Assembly (NCBI GenBank): GCA_905220665.1
Contig: CAJNAR010000186.1
Coordinates: 49,668-113,667, forward strand
Source of the DNA: Albugo candida
Taxonomy: Eukaryota > Oomycota > Peronosporomycetes > Albuginales > Albuginaceae
Length of the DNA: 64,000 nt
Direction of reading: 5' to 3'
A program made the translations under genes and the position numbers. The notes beneath the pieces are model-generated. The model was not told where the DNA came from, did not search any database, and worked only from the letters and a program-made list of their open reading frames with translations. Shown one piece after another: positions 43,506-53,489 of this stretch (its first letter is position 1; the number at the start of each line of letters is the position of its first letter).

Positions 43506-43897
43506 TAAATTGTCACTAGTTTCTGTCCGTCTACTGCGTAGAAGAGACACATATTCTGCAGCCGTAGGTATTCCTCAGTATCCTCTGTTGCTTCTTCTCT
43601 TCTTCTGCTATCAATATTTTACTCGACTAAGAATAAATATGCTGGAGACACAAGATAGCGGAAAAGCCGCAGAATTTCACCAATTTCTTCCAGATGTTTA
43701 AGTCAATTCCTCGGTCCCAGCGGTAGAGATCGTTTTGAGTGCTTACGAGGAATAGGAAGTCGCCCAGACTATGCCGTTCACGCCTACAGACTTCAAAATT
43801 GCGACTATAACAGTTCGTCATTTTGTAATTCAGCCTTTCTGGTTCTCAGCAACTTGACCCACGTAGCAAACGAAATACCCCACTGACTAATTGTACC
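43506..43897. other. Intergenic region upstream of the glycine-rich gene
   Basis: Nothing coding is supported. It should contain the promoter of the glycine-rich protein; no element can be named. Confidence 0.35.
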
Positions 43898-46800
43898 ATG
43901 AAGCTTCAGACAACAACACACTCAATCTCAGCCGCAGCATTGATACTCTTTACGGGCAATTTTTGTGAGGGAGACTATGTGAAAGAATTACGATCATATC
44001 CCATCGCTGAAAGCCTTCCTAGTACACCCGCTTATGGTTTGGGAGATAATGGCAAACTTGGTAAGGAAGCTTGCGTTGAAGGCGGAGGTGTAGCTGGAGG
44101 TGGCTTTGGAGGTGGAGGGGTTTTTGGAGGTGGTGCTGGAGGTGGTGCTGGAGGTGGTGCTGGAGGTGGAGTTGGAGGTGGTGCTGGAGGTGGAGGTGGT
44201 CTTGGAGGTGGAGTTGGAGGTGGTGCTGGAGGTGGAGTTGGAGGTGGTGCTGGAGGTGGAGTTGGAGGAGGTCTTGGAGGTGGAGCTGGAGGTGGAGGTG
44301 GAGTTGGAGGTGGAGCTGGAGGTGGAGTTGGAGGTGGAGTTGGAGGTGGAGGTGGAGGTGGAGGTGGAGTTGGAGGTGGAGCTGGAGGTGGAGATGGAGG
44401 AGGTCTTGGAGGTGGAGCTGGAGGTGGAGTTAGAGGTGGAGGTGGAGCTGGAGGTGGAGTTGGAGGTGGAGTTGGAGGAGGTCTTGGAGGTGGAGTTGGA
44501 GGTGGTGCTGGAGGTGGAGTTGGAGGAGGTCTTGGAGGTGGAGGTGGAGGTGGAGTTGGAGGTGGAGTTGGAGGTGGAGCTGGAGGAGGTCTTGGAGTTG
44601 GAGGAGGTCTTGGAGGTGGAGCTGGAGGTGGAGTTGGAGGAGGTCTTGGAGGTGGAGCTGGAGGTGGAGGTGGAGGTGGAGTTGGAGGAGGTCTTGGAGG
44701 TGGAGCTGGAGGTGGAGTTGGAGGTGGTCTTGGAGGTGGAGCTGGAGGTGGAGGTGGAGTTGGAGGTGGAGCTGGAGGTGGAGTTGGAGGAGGTCTTGGA
44801 GGTGGAGTTGGAGGTGGTCTTGGAGGTGGAGTTGGAGGTGGTCTTGGAGGTGGAGTTGGAGGTGGTGCTGGAGGTGGAGTTGGAGGAGGTCTTGGAGGTG
44901 GAGTTGGAGGTGGTGCTGGAGGTGGAGTTGGAGGAGGTCTTGGAGGTGGAGTTGGAGGTGGAGTTGGAGGAGGTGCTGGAGGTGGTGCTGGAGGTGGAGT
45001 TGGAGGAGGTCTTGGAGGTGGAGTTGGAGGTGGAGCTGGAGGTGGAGTTGGAGGAGGTCTTGGAGGTGGAGCTGGAGGTGGAGTTGGAGGTGGAGTTGGA
45101 GGAGGTCTTGGAGGTGGAGTTGGAGGAGGTCTTGGAGGTGGAGTTGGAGGTGGTCTTGGAGGTGGAGTTGGAGGTGGTGCTGGAGGTGGAGTTGGAGGAG
45201 GTCTTGGAGGTGGAGCTGGAGGTGGAGTTGGAGGAGGTCTTGGAGGTGGAGCTGGAGGTGGAGGTGGAGGTGGAGTTGGAGGAGGTCTTGGAGGTGGAGC
45301 TGGAGGTGGAGTTGGAGGTGGAGTTGGAGGAGGTCTTGGAGGTGGAGTTGGAGGAGGTCTTGGAGGTGGAGTTGGAGGTGGTCTTGGAGGTGGAGTTGGA
45401 GGTGGTGCTGGAGGTGGAGTTGGAGGAGGTCTTGGAGGTGGAGTTGGAGGTGGTCTTGGAGGTGGAGTTGGAGGTGGTCTTGGAGGTGGAGTTGGAGGTG
45501 GTGCTGGAGGTGGAGTTGGAGGAGGTCTTGGAGGTGGAGTTGGAGGTGGAGTTGGAGGAGGTGCTGGAGGCGGAGCTGGAGGAGGTCTTGGAGTTGGAGG
45601 AGGTCTTGGAGGTAGAGCTGGAGGTGGAGTTGGAGGAGGTGCTGGAGGCGGAGTTGGAGGAGGTCTTGGAGTTGGAGGAGGTCTTGGAGGTAGAGGTGGT
45701 CTTGGAGGTGGAGGAGGTCTTGGAGGTGGTGCGGGACATGGATTCGGTGCTGGAGGTGGAGTTGGAGGAGGTCTTGGAGGTGGAGTTGGACATGGATTCG
45801 GTGCTGGAGGTGGTCTTGGAGGTGGAGTTGGAGGTGGTGCTGGAGGTGGAGTTGGAGGAGGTGCTGGAGGTGGAGTTGGAGGAGGTGCTGGAGGTGGAGT
45901 TGGAGGAGGTGCTGGAGGTGGAGTTGGAGGTGGAATTGGAGGTGGTGTGGGACATGGATTCGGTGCTGGAGGAGGTCTTGGAGGTGGAGGAGGTCTTGGA
46001 GGTGGAGCTGGAGGTGGAGTTGGAGGTGGTCTTGGAGGTGGAGTTGGAGGTGGTCTTGGAGGTGGAGTTGGAGGTGGAGTTGGAGGAGGTGCTGGAGGCG
46101 GAGCTGGAGGAGGTCTTGGAGTTGGAGGAGGTCTTGGAGGTAGAGGTGGTCTTGGAGGTGGAGGAGGTCTTGGAGGTGGTGTGGGACATGGGTTCGGTGC
46201 TGGAGGAGGTCTTGGAGGTGGAGCTGGAGGTGGAGTTGGAGGTGGTCTTGGAGGTGGAGTTGGAGGTGGTCTTGGAGGTGGAGTTGGAGGTGGAGTTGGA
46301 GGAGGTGCTGGAGGCGGAGCTGGAGGAGGTCTTGGAGTTGGAGGAGGTCTTGGAGGTAGAGGTGGTCTTGGAGGTGGAGGAGGTCTTGGAGGTGGTGTGG
46401 GACATGGGTTCGGTGCTGGAGGAGGTCTTGGAGGTGGTGCGGGACATGGATTCGGTGCTGGAGGTGGAGTTGGAGGAGGTCTTGGAGGTGGAGCTGGAGG
46501 TGGAGTTGGAGGAGGTCTTGGAGGTGGAGCTGGAGGAGGTCTTGGAGTTGGAGGAGTTCTTGGAGGTAGAGGTGGTCTTGGAGGTGGAGGAGGTCTTGGA
46601 GGTGGAGGCGGAGCTCGAATCCGTCTTGGAGTTGGAGGTGGATTCGGTGCTGGAGTTGGAGCTGGAGCCGGAGCTGGAGGTGGTGTGGGAGGTGGAATTG
46701 GAGCGGGAGGTGGCGTTGGAGGTGGATTCGGTGCTGGAGGTGGAGGTAGAGCTCGAATCGGTCTTGGAGTTGGAGCTGGAGGTGGATTCGGTGCTGGAGG

Positions 46801-46903
46801 TGGAGCCGGGGCCGGAGCTGGAGGTGGTGCGGGAGGTGGAATTGGAGCGGGAGGTGGTGTTGGAGGTGGTGTTGGCGGTGGTTCACGGACTCATTCTTTG
46901 TGA
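43898..46903 (+). CDS. Very large secreted glycine-rich protein
   Basis: A single exon encodes 1001 residues. A signal peptide (MKLQTTTHSISAAALILF, then TGNFCEG) leads into about 40 residues of ordinary sequence, followed by some 930 residues of GGGxGGG repeats with x = V, A, L and rarely I, F or D. Periodic interruptions (GHGFGAGGG; RGGLGGGGG) mark longer repeat units in the second half. Near the C-terminus Arg appears (RARIGLGVG). Such proteins are typical structural or wall-associated proteins, and secreted glycine-rich proteins are abundant in oomycetes. The repeat codons are almost only GGT and GGA, so the array length may vary between isolates or be misassembled. Confidence 0.8.
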   Translation: MKLQTTTHSISAAALILFTGNFCEGDYVKELRSYPIAESLPSTPAYGLGDNGKLGKEACVEGGGVAGGGFGGGGVFGGGAGGGAGGGAGGGVGGGAGGGGGLGGGVGGGAGGGVGGGAGGGVGGGLGGGAGGGGGVGGGAGGGVGGGVGGGGGGGGGVGGGAGGGDGGGLGGGAGGGVRGGGGAGGGVGGGVGGGLGGGVGGGAGGGVGGGLGGGGGGGVGGGVGGGAGGGLGVGGGLGGGAGGGVGGGLGGGAGGGGGGGVGGGLGGGAGGGVGGGLGGGAGGGGGVGGGAGGGVGGGLGGGVGGGLGGGVGGGLGGGVGGGAGGGVGGGLGGGVGGGAGGGVGGGLGGGVGGGVGGGAGGGAGGGVGGGLGGGVGGGAGGGVGGGLGGGAGGGVGGGVGGGLGGGVGGGLGGGVGGGLGGGVGGGAGGGVGGGLGGGAGGGVGGGLGGGAGGGGGGGVGGGLGGGAGGGVGGGVGGGLGGGVGGGLGGGVGGGLGGGVGGGAGGGVGGGLGGGVGGGLGGGVGGGLGGGVGGGAGGGVGGGLGGGVGGGVGGGAGGGAGGGLGVGGGLGGRAGGGVGGGAGGGVGGGLGVGGGLGGRGGLGGGGGLGGGAGHGFGAGGGVGGGLGGGVGHGFGAGGGLGGGVGGGAGGGVGGGAGGGVGGGAGGGVGGGAGGGVGGGIGGGVGHGFGAGGGLGGGGGLGGGAGGGVGGGLGGGVGGGLGGGVGGGVGGGAGGGAGGGLGVGGGLGGRGGLGGGGGLGGGVGHGFGAGGGLGGGAGGGVGGGLGGGVGGGLGGGVGGGVGGGAGGGAGGGLGVGGGLGGRGGLGGGGGLGGGVGHGFGAGGGLGGGAGHGFGAGGGVGGGLGGGAGGGVGGGLGGGAGGGLGVGGVLGGRGGLGGGGGLGGGGGARIRLGVGGGFGAGVGAGAGAGGGVGGGIGAGGGVGGGFGAGGGGRARIGLGVGAGGGFGAGGGAGAGAGGGAGGGIGAGGGVGGGVGGGSRTHSL
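44130..46640 (+). repeat. GGTGGAGTTGGAGGTGG-type minisatellite inside the glycine-rich gene
   Basis: Units of 12-18 nt built from GGAGGT and GGTGGA with GTT, GCT or CTT inserted repeat for 2.5 kb. Higher-order blocks of about 200 bp beginning near 45960, 46190 and 46390 (GGACATGG(A/G)TTCGGTGCTGG) are nearly identical, showing recent block duplication. Confidence 0.9.
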
Positions 46904-47174
46904 TAACCTGATCGATTTGCTGAAGGCAAATAACAATTCTTCGCTGCACATTTGCTGCGACTTAAGATCGCACATGTTGACAAGTTGGTGTCGATACCTT
47001 AGAAAATGTTCTACTGAGTCAACGATGAACATTTTTTTGTTAGTGGTAGCTGTATACCAAATGAATATATCTGCGCAGCTACAAATGTTTCGTCTACAAT
47101 TCGGGCCATTTTTCTGTCACTGAATCCCTTAATACTCGTTAAATGTTTACATTTCGCACTCACGGAAATTCCGT
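46904..47174. other. Short gap between the glycine-rich gene and a convergent small gene
   Basis: About 270 bp with no supported feature. It should include the 3' ends of both convergent genes. Confidence 0.35.
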
Positions 47175-47520
47175 TTATTTTGAGTCTTCATGATCATTAC
47201 CCAATATCATTTTGTTCTCCCCCATAACTTGGGCTCGCCGTTTCATCACGTCGGATGTGTTCATTACTCTGAAAACAGTATCAATTAGGAGTAGGACGAA
47301 TGCGTCCAAGACAAACATAAAGAACAGTATTCGCTTCTCTACAACATACGTGCTCTTGGTGGATTCAGTCTCTGGTAAAGGCACCTGAGCGGTTCACAAC
47401 AGTGTTATTCTCCGATGTAGGTATATCGAATCCATATCTGCATGGCGGCGAACGGCACGAGGTAGCAAACTCTTTCACTTGTACATTGCAAATGCACAAT
47501 CTATGAATAATACAATACCA
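47175..47520 (-). CDS. 3' part of a small single-pass membrane protein
   Basis: Two exons can be joined on the minus strand: 47385 to about 47520, and 47175-47338, with a 46-nt intron (47339-47384, GTGCCT...TTGTAG). The join reads NNTVVNRS|EKRILFFMFVLDAF. The product has a Cys-containing segment (SCRSPPCRYGFD), one strong hydrophobic helix (ILFFMFVLDAFVLLLIDTVF) and a basic tail (MKRRAQVMGEN). The 5' end is not resolved, since no in-frame ATG is found and an upstream exon is needed. No family is recognised. Confidence 0.4.
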
Positions 47521-48914
47521 GGTCGCAGCTGCTATACATGTATTGAAGCAGAAAGAAGAAGTGTTCTCATGAATAGCGATGCAGCGAAGACGGATGATGG
47601 TATGAGAAACGACTCAGTGGCATGGTAAGCCTAGCGACGAAGTAGTCAATCTGTCGCGTTATACGCTTTAGAAAGTGAATGATCACAATCCAGCGCGCAT
47701 TTTGGCGCATAATTCGCATGCAATGAATAGACAGACACACGTTCACAAATATCGCCTCTTGCGACGCCTAATCTTGATAATCGACATGCTGAATTGCTCA
47801 TTTAAGTCACCATATGGTCGTTAATTTCACCGTGAATTGCTCGACCCATCAAGGAGTCGCTGATGTACGCATTAGCATGTGTTAGAACAGAAGATGATGG
47901 ATGAAACGATTTAATCATATGGCTGACTCTCAAGTCGCAAGTAAAAACAACGCAGTGTTTTGTTTACATAAACGAGTCCCATTTTGCTAAATCCTCATGC
48001 TGCTGCAAGCAATTGCTGATTTATGAAACGTTCATACCTTGTCTTTCAGCAGGCTTGTAGATGATGATAGGTAAAGCTTCACATTGGGCGCGAACTGACA
48101 CAAATCCAATCAATCACAATATCGTCGAGACAAGTCTTGATGACCACGCTCCATACATTTATTGATCTCCTCGATTTGTATAGCGTATCGTTTCCACAGG
48201 TATAACAACATCGATCATACATACAAAACTCTGAAGTCTTTACTAAATGGCGATGCTAGTTCCATACCTTGATATACTATATGGAGTGCCAACGAAAGCC
48301 GTGTACTTCTCCATTCATTACTTCACACTTCCCCGCTTCCGCCTTTGATGCATATATGGGTCGGCAATATTATTACTCTGGTATCGTTGAACAGACGAGT
48401 GACAGTTTATAGCATCGCACACGAACGTTGGGACATAAACTCTAGCGTTAGTTCGTCCAAAATTGATCAGTTTCGCATTCAGACCCTGCACACTCTATAT
48501 CTTTGGATTATTGTTGTCTAACGTTATGCTTATTGGGCACATGCGCAATTTCTTAGGAGCCTGTGACGGCTGAGAGGCTGAGAAGACACTTCCTGTTGTT
48601 CATTTTGCCATAGCATTGTTTGTTAGCGAATACGCAAGCAAGAAACCGTACGATAAGTTGATGGGCGACTACCCACCGAAATTGAGTCATTTTAACGCTT
48701 TTTAGTAGATAGGTGCGCTCATCCTTAGAGCGTACACGTGGAAATACTGTAACAAAACGCTATTGTTTACTCTGTGAATACTGTCCTTACTTTTACTTGT
48801 GAGTAATTTAACAAGGCAGGATAAACGACATAGCTGGTGCTGACGTGTTGGAAATGTCTCATTACCCGTAATTCATCCGCTCCTTCGCAATCCATTTTGA
48901 TTTCGTATGTCATT
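47521..48914. other. Intergenic region left of the GH6 inverted repeat
   Basis: About 1.4 kb without a convincing gene. The missing 5' exon(s) of the small membrane protein should be here. No repeat or RNA gene is recognised. Confidence 0.35.
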
Positions 48915-51137
48915 GACAACTTTACACACCCGTTGATGACAATCGATTGCGTGTTCTGCAAGGTGTTCAAATTCTCCCACTTCATCGCTGATGATGAATA
49001 GAGAGGTGGCCAGAATAGACGAGGAAGACTTGAGCGAGGCTGTTGAAGGGAATCATTTATTGATATCTGATGAAGCAAGTCCATCATACTATTCTATTCA
49101 TCAGTAGCCTCTTTCAGTATGGAAGGAGTGCAAAAAGCGGGTCGTGTCTCGAAACTATCTATCCAAAAGCTTACGCGGGTGCGATGATAAAATATCCATC
49201 GCTGAAGCCTGCATTGCAAGCTACGGCCAAAATACCGATGGCGCGATGGTATACGGATCGAGCAAAGGATATCCCTCAGCTCGCAAAAGACGTGTACTTG
49301 GACGTTTGTGATTCTGCTTACGAGGGTTTGAACGAAACGTTGAGTTGTCTATCATTGGAGCCCGTCAGGAGTAAATTCAATGAAAAAGTGGTTATTGTAT
49401 ATGGACTACCGAACAAAGACTGTAAAGACAAGTTTTCATCTTCTGGAGGCAACAAGAATGCTGGCGATTACAAGAAATTCGTTCAGAATTTGGTGGATGG
49501 CAATGTGGATAAGAAAAAAGTCATCTATATATTGGAGCCTGATGCTATTGGCCTACTTGCTGTCGACGAGTGTGGCGCAAAAGCCGAGTATGAAGAGAAT
49601 CTGGCTTTAGCTATCGATATGCTGGTCAGTGATCACTCAAATGTTTTTATCGACATCGGATTCTGGACACTTAGTAATGATAGTGACGCTCAAGCGGTGG
49701 CAAAGATTGTGAATCGTGTCGATCCTGACGAAAAGTGTACAGGAATCGCTTTAAATACGGCAAATCATCGATCTGTAGAGGAGATGCATGAGTATTGCGA
49801 ACGATATCAAAAAGCAGCAGGACGAAAGATCAGGTGTATTGTTGATACTTCACGGAACAATCTTGGACCATCACCACTGATAGAATGGTGCAACGTGAGG
49901 AAGGCTGGTATTGGTCGCCTTCCAACTAAACAGACCGAGTACAAGGATATCTATGCTTATGCGTGGCTTAAAGACCCGGGAGGAAGTGATGGACCATGTA
50001 CTGGCAGAACATCGGATTCATTGCCAGGAGGGCCAGATGCAGGAGAATTCTTTGCGGAAAGCTTTGTCAATTTGTGGAACAATGGAATATTTGTTACGGA
50101 ATTCGACTATCCTAAAGTATCTCTCAAGAAGCCTTGGATCAAGCCAGGGGAGAAGTGTTCCAAATCTCATGGTCGTAAACGAAAACGGTGCCATCGCAGT
50201 CCTGGCAATCCGGGCAATCCTGGCGCTCAATATTGACCATTCTCATTGTTAATACATCGCTTCTTTTACTTTCTTGCAAACATATCATGAGACATATACT
50301 TTCTTGTAAAATGCGAGCAACGCTTCGATTTCGCTTTTTTCCACTCGAAATCGTAAAGCTCGGACAGGTGGAGATTTAGTTTTTTATCAGAGTTAGAAGC
50401 GCTCTAGTATGAGTCCCATATACAGGAGCTTTAGCAGGTTGAATTGCGAAGTGCAATGAGCACAAGATAGGGGCTACTAAATTCGTGCTACGTAAGTAGT
50501 GTTGTGCTTGGCTTACTCAAAATATGTGGCACAATTGTTCCGAGCTTGCGTTTATGGCTTAGTCTTGAAGTTGTCAAACAAATATTAAGAAGGTATTTTA
50601 CCGTCATAAATAAAATACTACTCGTTGAGAACTCACATCATCTTACGAAGTAGTATGTTCTCAACTTCATCCGCTTTCGCAGCCTCGCGAGTTTTCTCTG
50701 GAAGCCTTCTTTATGATATCTGAATCAGTCTCCTTTTAGTGCAGAGCATTCGGTTGGGTGAAGTTGGGTGATACCTGCTACCTCTATCTCCTGCTGTGGC
50801 GATGATGGTATCATCTCGCTGGATCACTGAATATTAGAACTAGACAGAAGCAAGATATTTATATGCTATGAGTCATAAAAGACGATACAAAAATACGTTA
50901 ATTGAGCCCATAAGTAGGTCAAAACTCCTGTTCCTGACATCCTTATTGGACATACAATCACTCTTTCAAGATTGGCCTATGCGCTGATGTAGCAGCAAAA
51001 GTCGGCTTCTTCAGTCGTTCTCGTATACCTTTTTTTATTTCTCGTCACAGATTTGGGTTTATCGTTGTATCACGTGTGATAGTCTTTCTATACAGCATTG
51101 TCTTTGATGATTAGTTAATGACTCACTGCGCTGTACT
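48915..51137 (+). repeat. Left arm of a large inverted repeat carrying GH6
   Basis: This arm pairs with 54584-56805 on the opposite strand. It includes about 155 bp upstream of the GH6 start, the whole gene and about 900 bp downstream, ending at ACTCACTGCGCTGTAC. By eye the 900 bp inside the arm, beyond the gene, look identical between arms, the gene differs at scattered sites, and the outer 155 bp differ most. Confidence 0.92.
49070..50236 (+). CDS. Secreted GH6 family cellulase (copy A, intact)
   Basis: This 388-residue protein has a short signal peptide (MKQVHHTILFISSLFQYG). GH6 landmarks are ARWYTDR, VVIVYGLPNKDC at about 107-118, the acid-catalyst signature YILEPDAIG with EPD at 156-158, and SDG in the C-terminal loop. 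The family cleaves beta-1,4-glucan with inversion and is common in oomycetes, where it may serve plant cell wall attack or remodelling of the own cellulose wall. In the C-terminal loop the segment reads KDPGGSDG, where GH6 enzymes usually have KPxGExDG, so the Glu two residues before the Asp is Gly. The tail ends in basic and Gly/Asn/Pro residues. No cellulose-binding module is seen. Confidence 0.92.
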   Translation: MKQVHHTILFISSLFQYGRSAKSGSCLETIYPKAYAGAMIKYPSLKPALQATAKIPMARWYTDRAKDIPQLAKDVYLDVCDSAYEGLNETLSCLSLEPVRSKFNEKVVIVYGLPNKDCKDKFSSSGGNKNAGDYKKFVQNLVDGNVDKKKVIYILEPDAIGLLAVDECGAKAEYEENLALAIDMLVSDHSNVFIDIGFWTLSNDSDAQAVAKIVNRVDPDEKCTGIALNTANHRSVEEMHEYCERYQKAAGRKIRCIVDTSRNNLGPSPLIEWCNVRKAGIGRLPTKQTEYKDIYAYAWLKDPGGSDGPCTGRTSDSLPGGPDAGEFFAESFVNLWNNGIFVTEFDYPKVSLKKPWIKPGEKCSKSHGRKRKRCHRSPGNPGNPGAQY

Positions 51138-51287
51138 TTTTGATAAGGAATAGCGTCATTGACTCGGAGTGTTGAACGATCAAGCTGCCTGATAGCACTT
51201 CTCAATTGCCGGCTACTACGTAACCCGCCAATTAAGTACAAAACAACTCGAAAAACAACTTTGTTCAAATCTTTCCTCTCGAAAACA
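50237..51287. other. GH6 3' flank inside the left repeat arm, then unique DNA
   Basis: The stretch to 51137 is non-coding DNA duplicated in the right arm. Between 51138 and 51287 the transposon-filled spacer begins. No promoter or RNA gene is recognised. Confidence 0.5.
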
Positions 51288-53349
51288 ATGGTTCAAGTCG
51301 ACATATCGACACAACCCAGGGTGGTAGCGTCTACTTGTAGTGACGTGGCAACCCTCAATAGTCACCCAGCTTTGGGTGATTGCATGATTGTTGATAAGTC
51401 ATCACCCCTGTGTGATGGTGTGGAAAAACACCACCCCAGTGTGACGGCACAGGGTGATACCTATGATACCGGTGTGGGATGTGGTATCGGTGGTACGTGC
51501 GGTACTGTCATTGCCTCGTCACAGGGAGACGCAAAGGCAACTGTATGTGTGGACGACACCAAAAAGTCCCACTTTGGCGGACCTTATCAAGTCGCAGGAG
51601 TCCTTGCGTAATGATCAGGCTCGAGCTCGCGCGAAATTCTCGCGTGGAGCTCCCTAAGCCGAAAGCCTCGGATATCGAGGCTCTACTGCAGCTATATGCT
51701 GATGGAAGCACCCGGATTGGTCAGTTTTGTCTGCGAAATTAAAAGCAGCAAGACCTTTCAAATCCGGAAAGCAACCTTCCCAGCGGTGTTAGAGACGGGA
51801 CAGTCCTTGATCCGTACTCCAAATGGGAAAATTCTTACATCCTTGATGCGAGACCACGGCAATCCGGTCTTTGAAAGACTACTGGAGAGCCGATCAATCG
51901 CTCAGGTTTCCAAAATGCCTACGGGAAACGTCATGGTGATGGTCACCACGGCGGATGCCTGCCAACAGTTGGAGTGTCGGCCGGTGACTACCCTTGGAGA
52001 AAAGTACTTTTTTTGGGAGTTTGATACTCTTAAAACAAAATACTACCCGGATGTCTTCGGCGTTGGCGTGGAGGAAGAAGGACCAACATTCTCCGCTATC
52101 TTCACAAACTCGGGTGTCAAGTGGTGTATGAGACCTTCCGCGAGACGGTTCCCACTAAAGAAGTGATGATGTCGATATGGAGAGTCTACTTTGGCTGTTC
52201 GACGTGTAGCGAACAACTGGTTAGAGTTGGTAAATTGATTGGAAAAATCGCTTACGACAAACAGCTCTACCCAGTATGGGAAAAGAATGCTCCTATTCCA
52301 ACTGAACGACCACGTTTTGGTTAACGTGGTCCTTACTGCTTGGATTTGGGTGCTGCATCATCCACGGGAGCGCGGCAACAACAAAACAAAAACAAAAAAC
52401 AACAGCAACAACCAGCAAAACAAAAATCAAACTCAACCTCAGAATCAAAACCAACAAAAACCGCAACACGAAAACAAAAACAAACAACCTTGCTATCGGC
52501 AGTCGTGGTGGTCCCAAAAAAGATGGAGAAGCCAGTTCCAATTCAGGAATTGGAGGCGAGGCGACCGGAGCAGAAACACTCCGACCAACCTTCACTGGAG
52601 CTCAACACTCCTCCCTCTATCTCACCACCAAGGTCACCAGCCTCATCGCAGCCCACTTCCCAGCCATCCTACATCTGAAAAGTCGATCATCTTCCCATCC
52701 ACGGGTGGAGAGGGATGGACACACATACATGCAGTTGGCATGGACGCGAGGAAAGCGTAATCGGACTGAGCCGTTCGACCAAACGGTTTCCAATGCACCA
52801 CCTCGGGCGCTCCCAACGTTGGCGACAAGCAATTACTTTGCTGTGCTCGCAACTATGGAGGTGGAAGTCGAAGAAGTCCAAGCGGTTTCCAATCCGGAGC
52901 ATGGAAACCGCATTCAAATTATTCCCCTGAAAGCATGGATGCCAAAAGAGGTGGCCACTTCGAAAGCGGCAGCGCACTTCTATAAGAAGCGTCATACAAC
53001 GGTGGAAAAAGCGGAGCGACCAAATCGAATTGGTGAAATCGGAAAGCTCATGGAAACGGATTCCAAAAATGCACTCTACCATCTTCGACCGGACAAGCTG
53101 GTCCAAGCCGATACGTGCATCCCTCATGTGCGTCGGCTGGTACAATTTTGTACCAACCCGGACCAAATCATCCGGGAAGCATTAGATCATCCCGTCACCA
53201 TGCATGAGGTGCTTATTTCATGCATGGAGTCGAATGATCCTACGTTGGACGTGTTAGTTTTCGGTCAAAAGGAGAAGTATATTATCAAGATTAACATCGT
53301 CAACGGGCCACTAATCACTACCTCTCGCATTATGCGTCATACCTCATAG
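51288..53349 (+). mobile_element. Truncated LINE ORF1-like region, frameshifted
   Basis: Successive open pieces in changing frames carry a plausible order for a non-LTR element ORF1: a start region (MVQVDISTQP), DIEALLQLYADGS, MPTGNVMVMVTTADA, IWRVYFGCSTCSEQLV, a Gln/Asn/Lys-rich linker and NYFAVLATMEVEVEE. The assignment is from general resemblance of oomycete LINE ORF1 proteins and is not certain. The breaks make it non-functional. No RT follows it. Confidence 0.55.
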
Positions 53350-53489
53350 TCGTCGTTTCGCATGTCGTGTGTACTGCATACTCGGTGCTTCAACCACAGT
53401 GTACGTATCAACACTCCCACTCAATGTAGTTGCCCACTGACTTGATACCCATTGCATCACGAATGAAATGTATTCGTTTTGTCTGTTAG

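Noticed and set aside
43994..46949. Antisense frames of 817 and 839 codons (Ser/Thr-rich and Gln/Leu/His-rich)
   Set aside because: They are by-products of the same repeat, with simple-sequence translation and no supporting start context.
44100..47123. A 1007-codon plus-strand frame rich in Glu, Val and Leu overlapping the glycine-rich gene
   Set aside because: It has no signal peptide or domain, and its length is explained by the stop-free GGT/GGA repeat. The glycine frame has the leader and natural termini.
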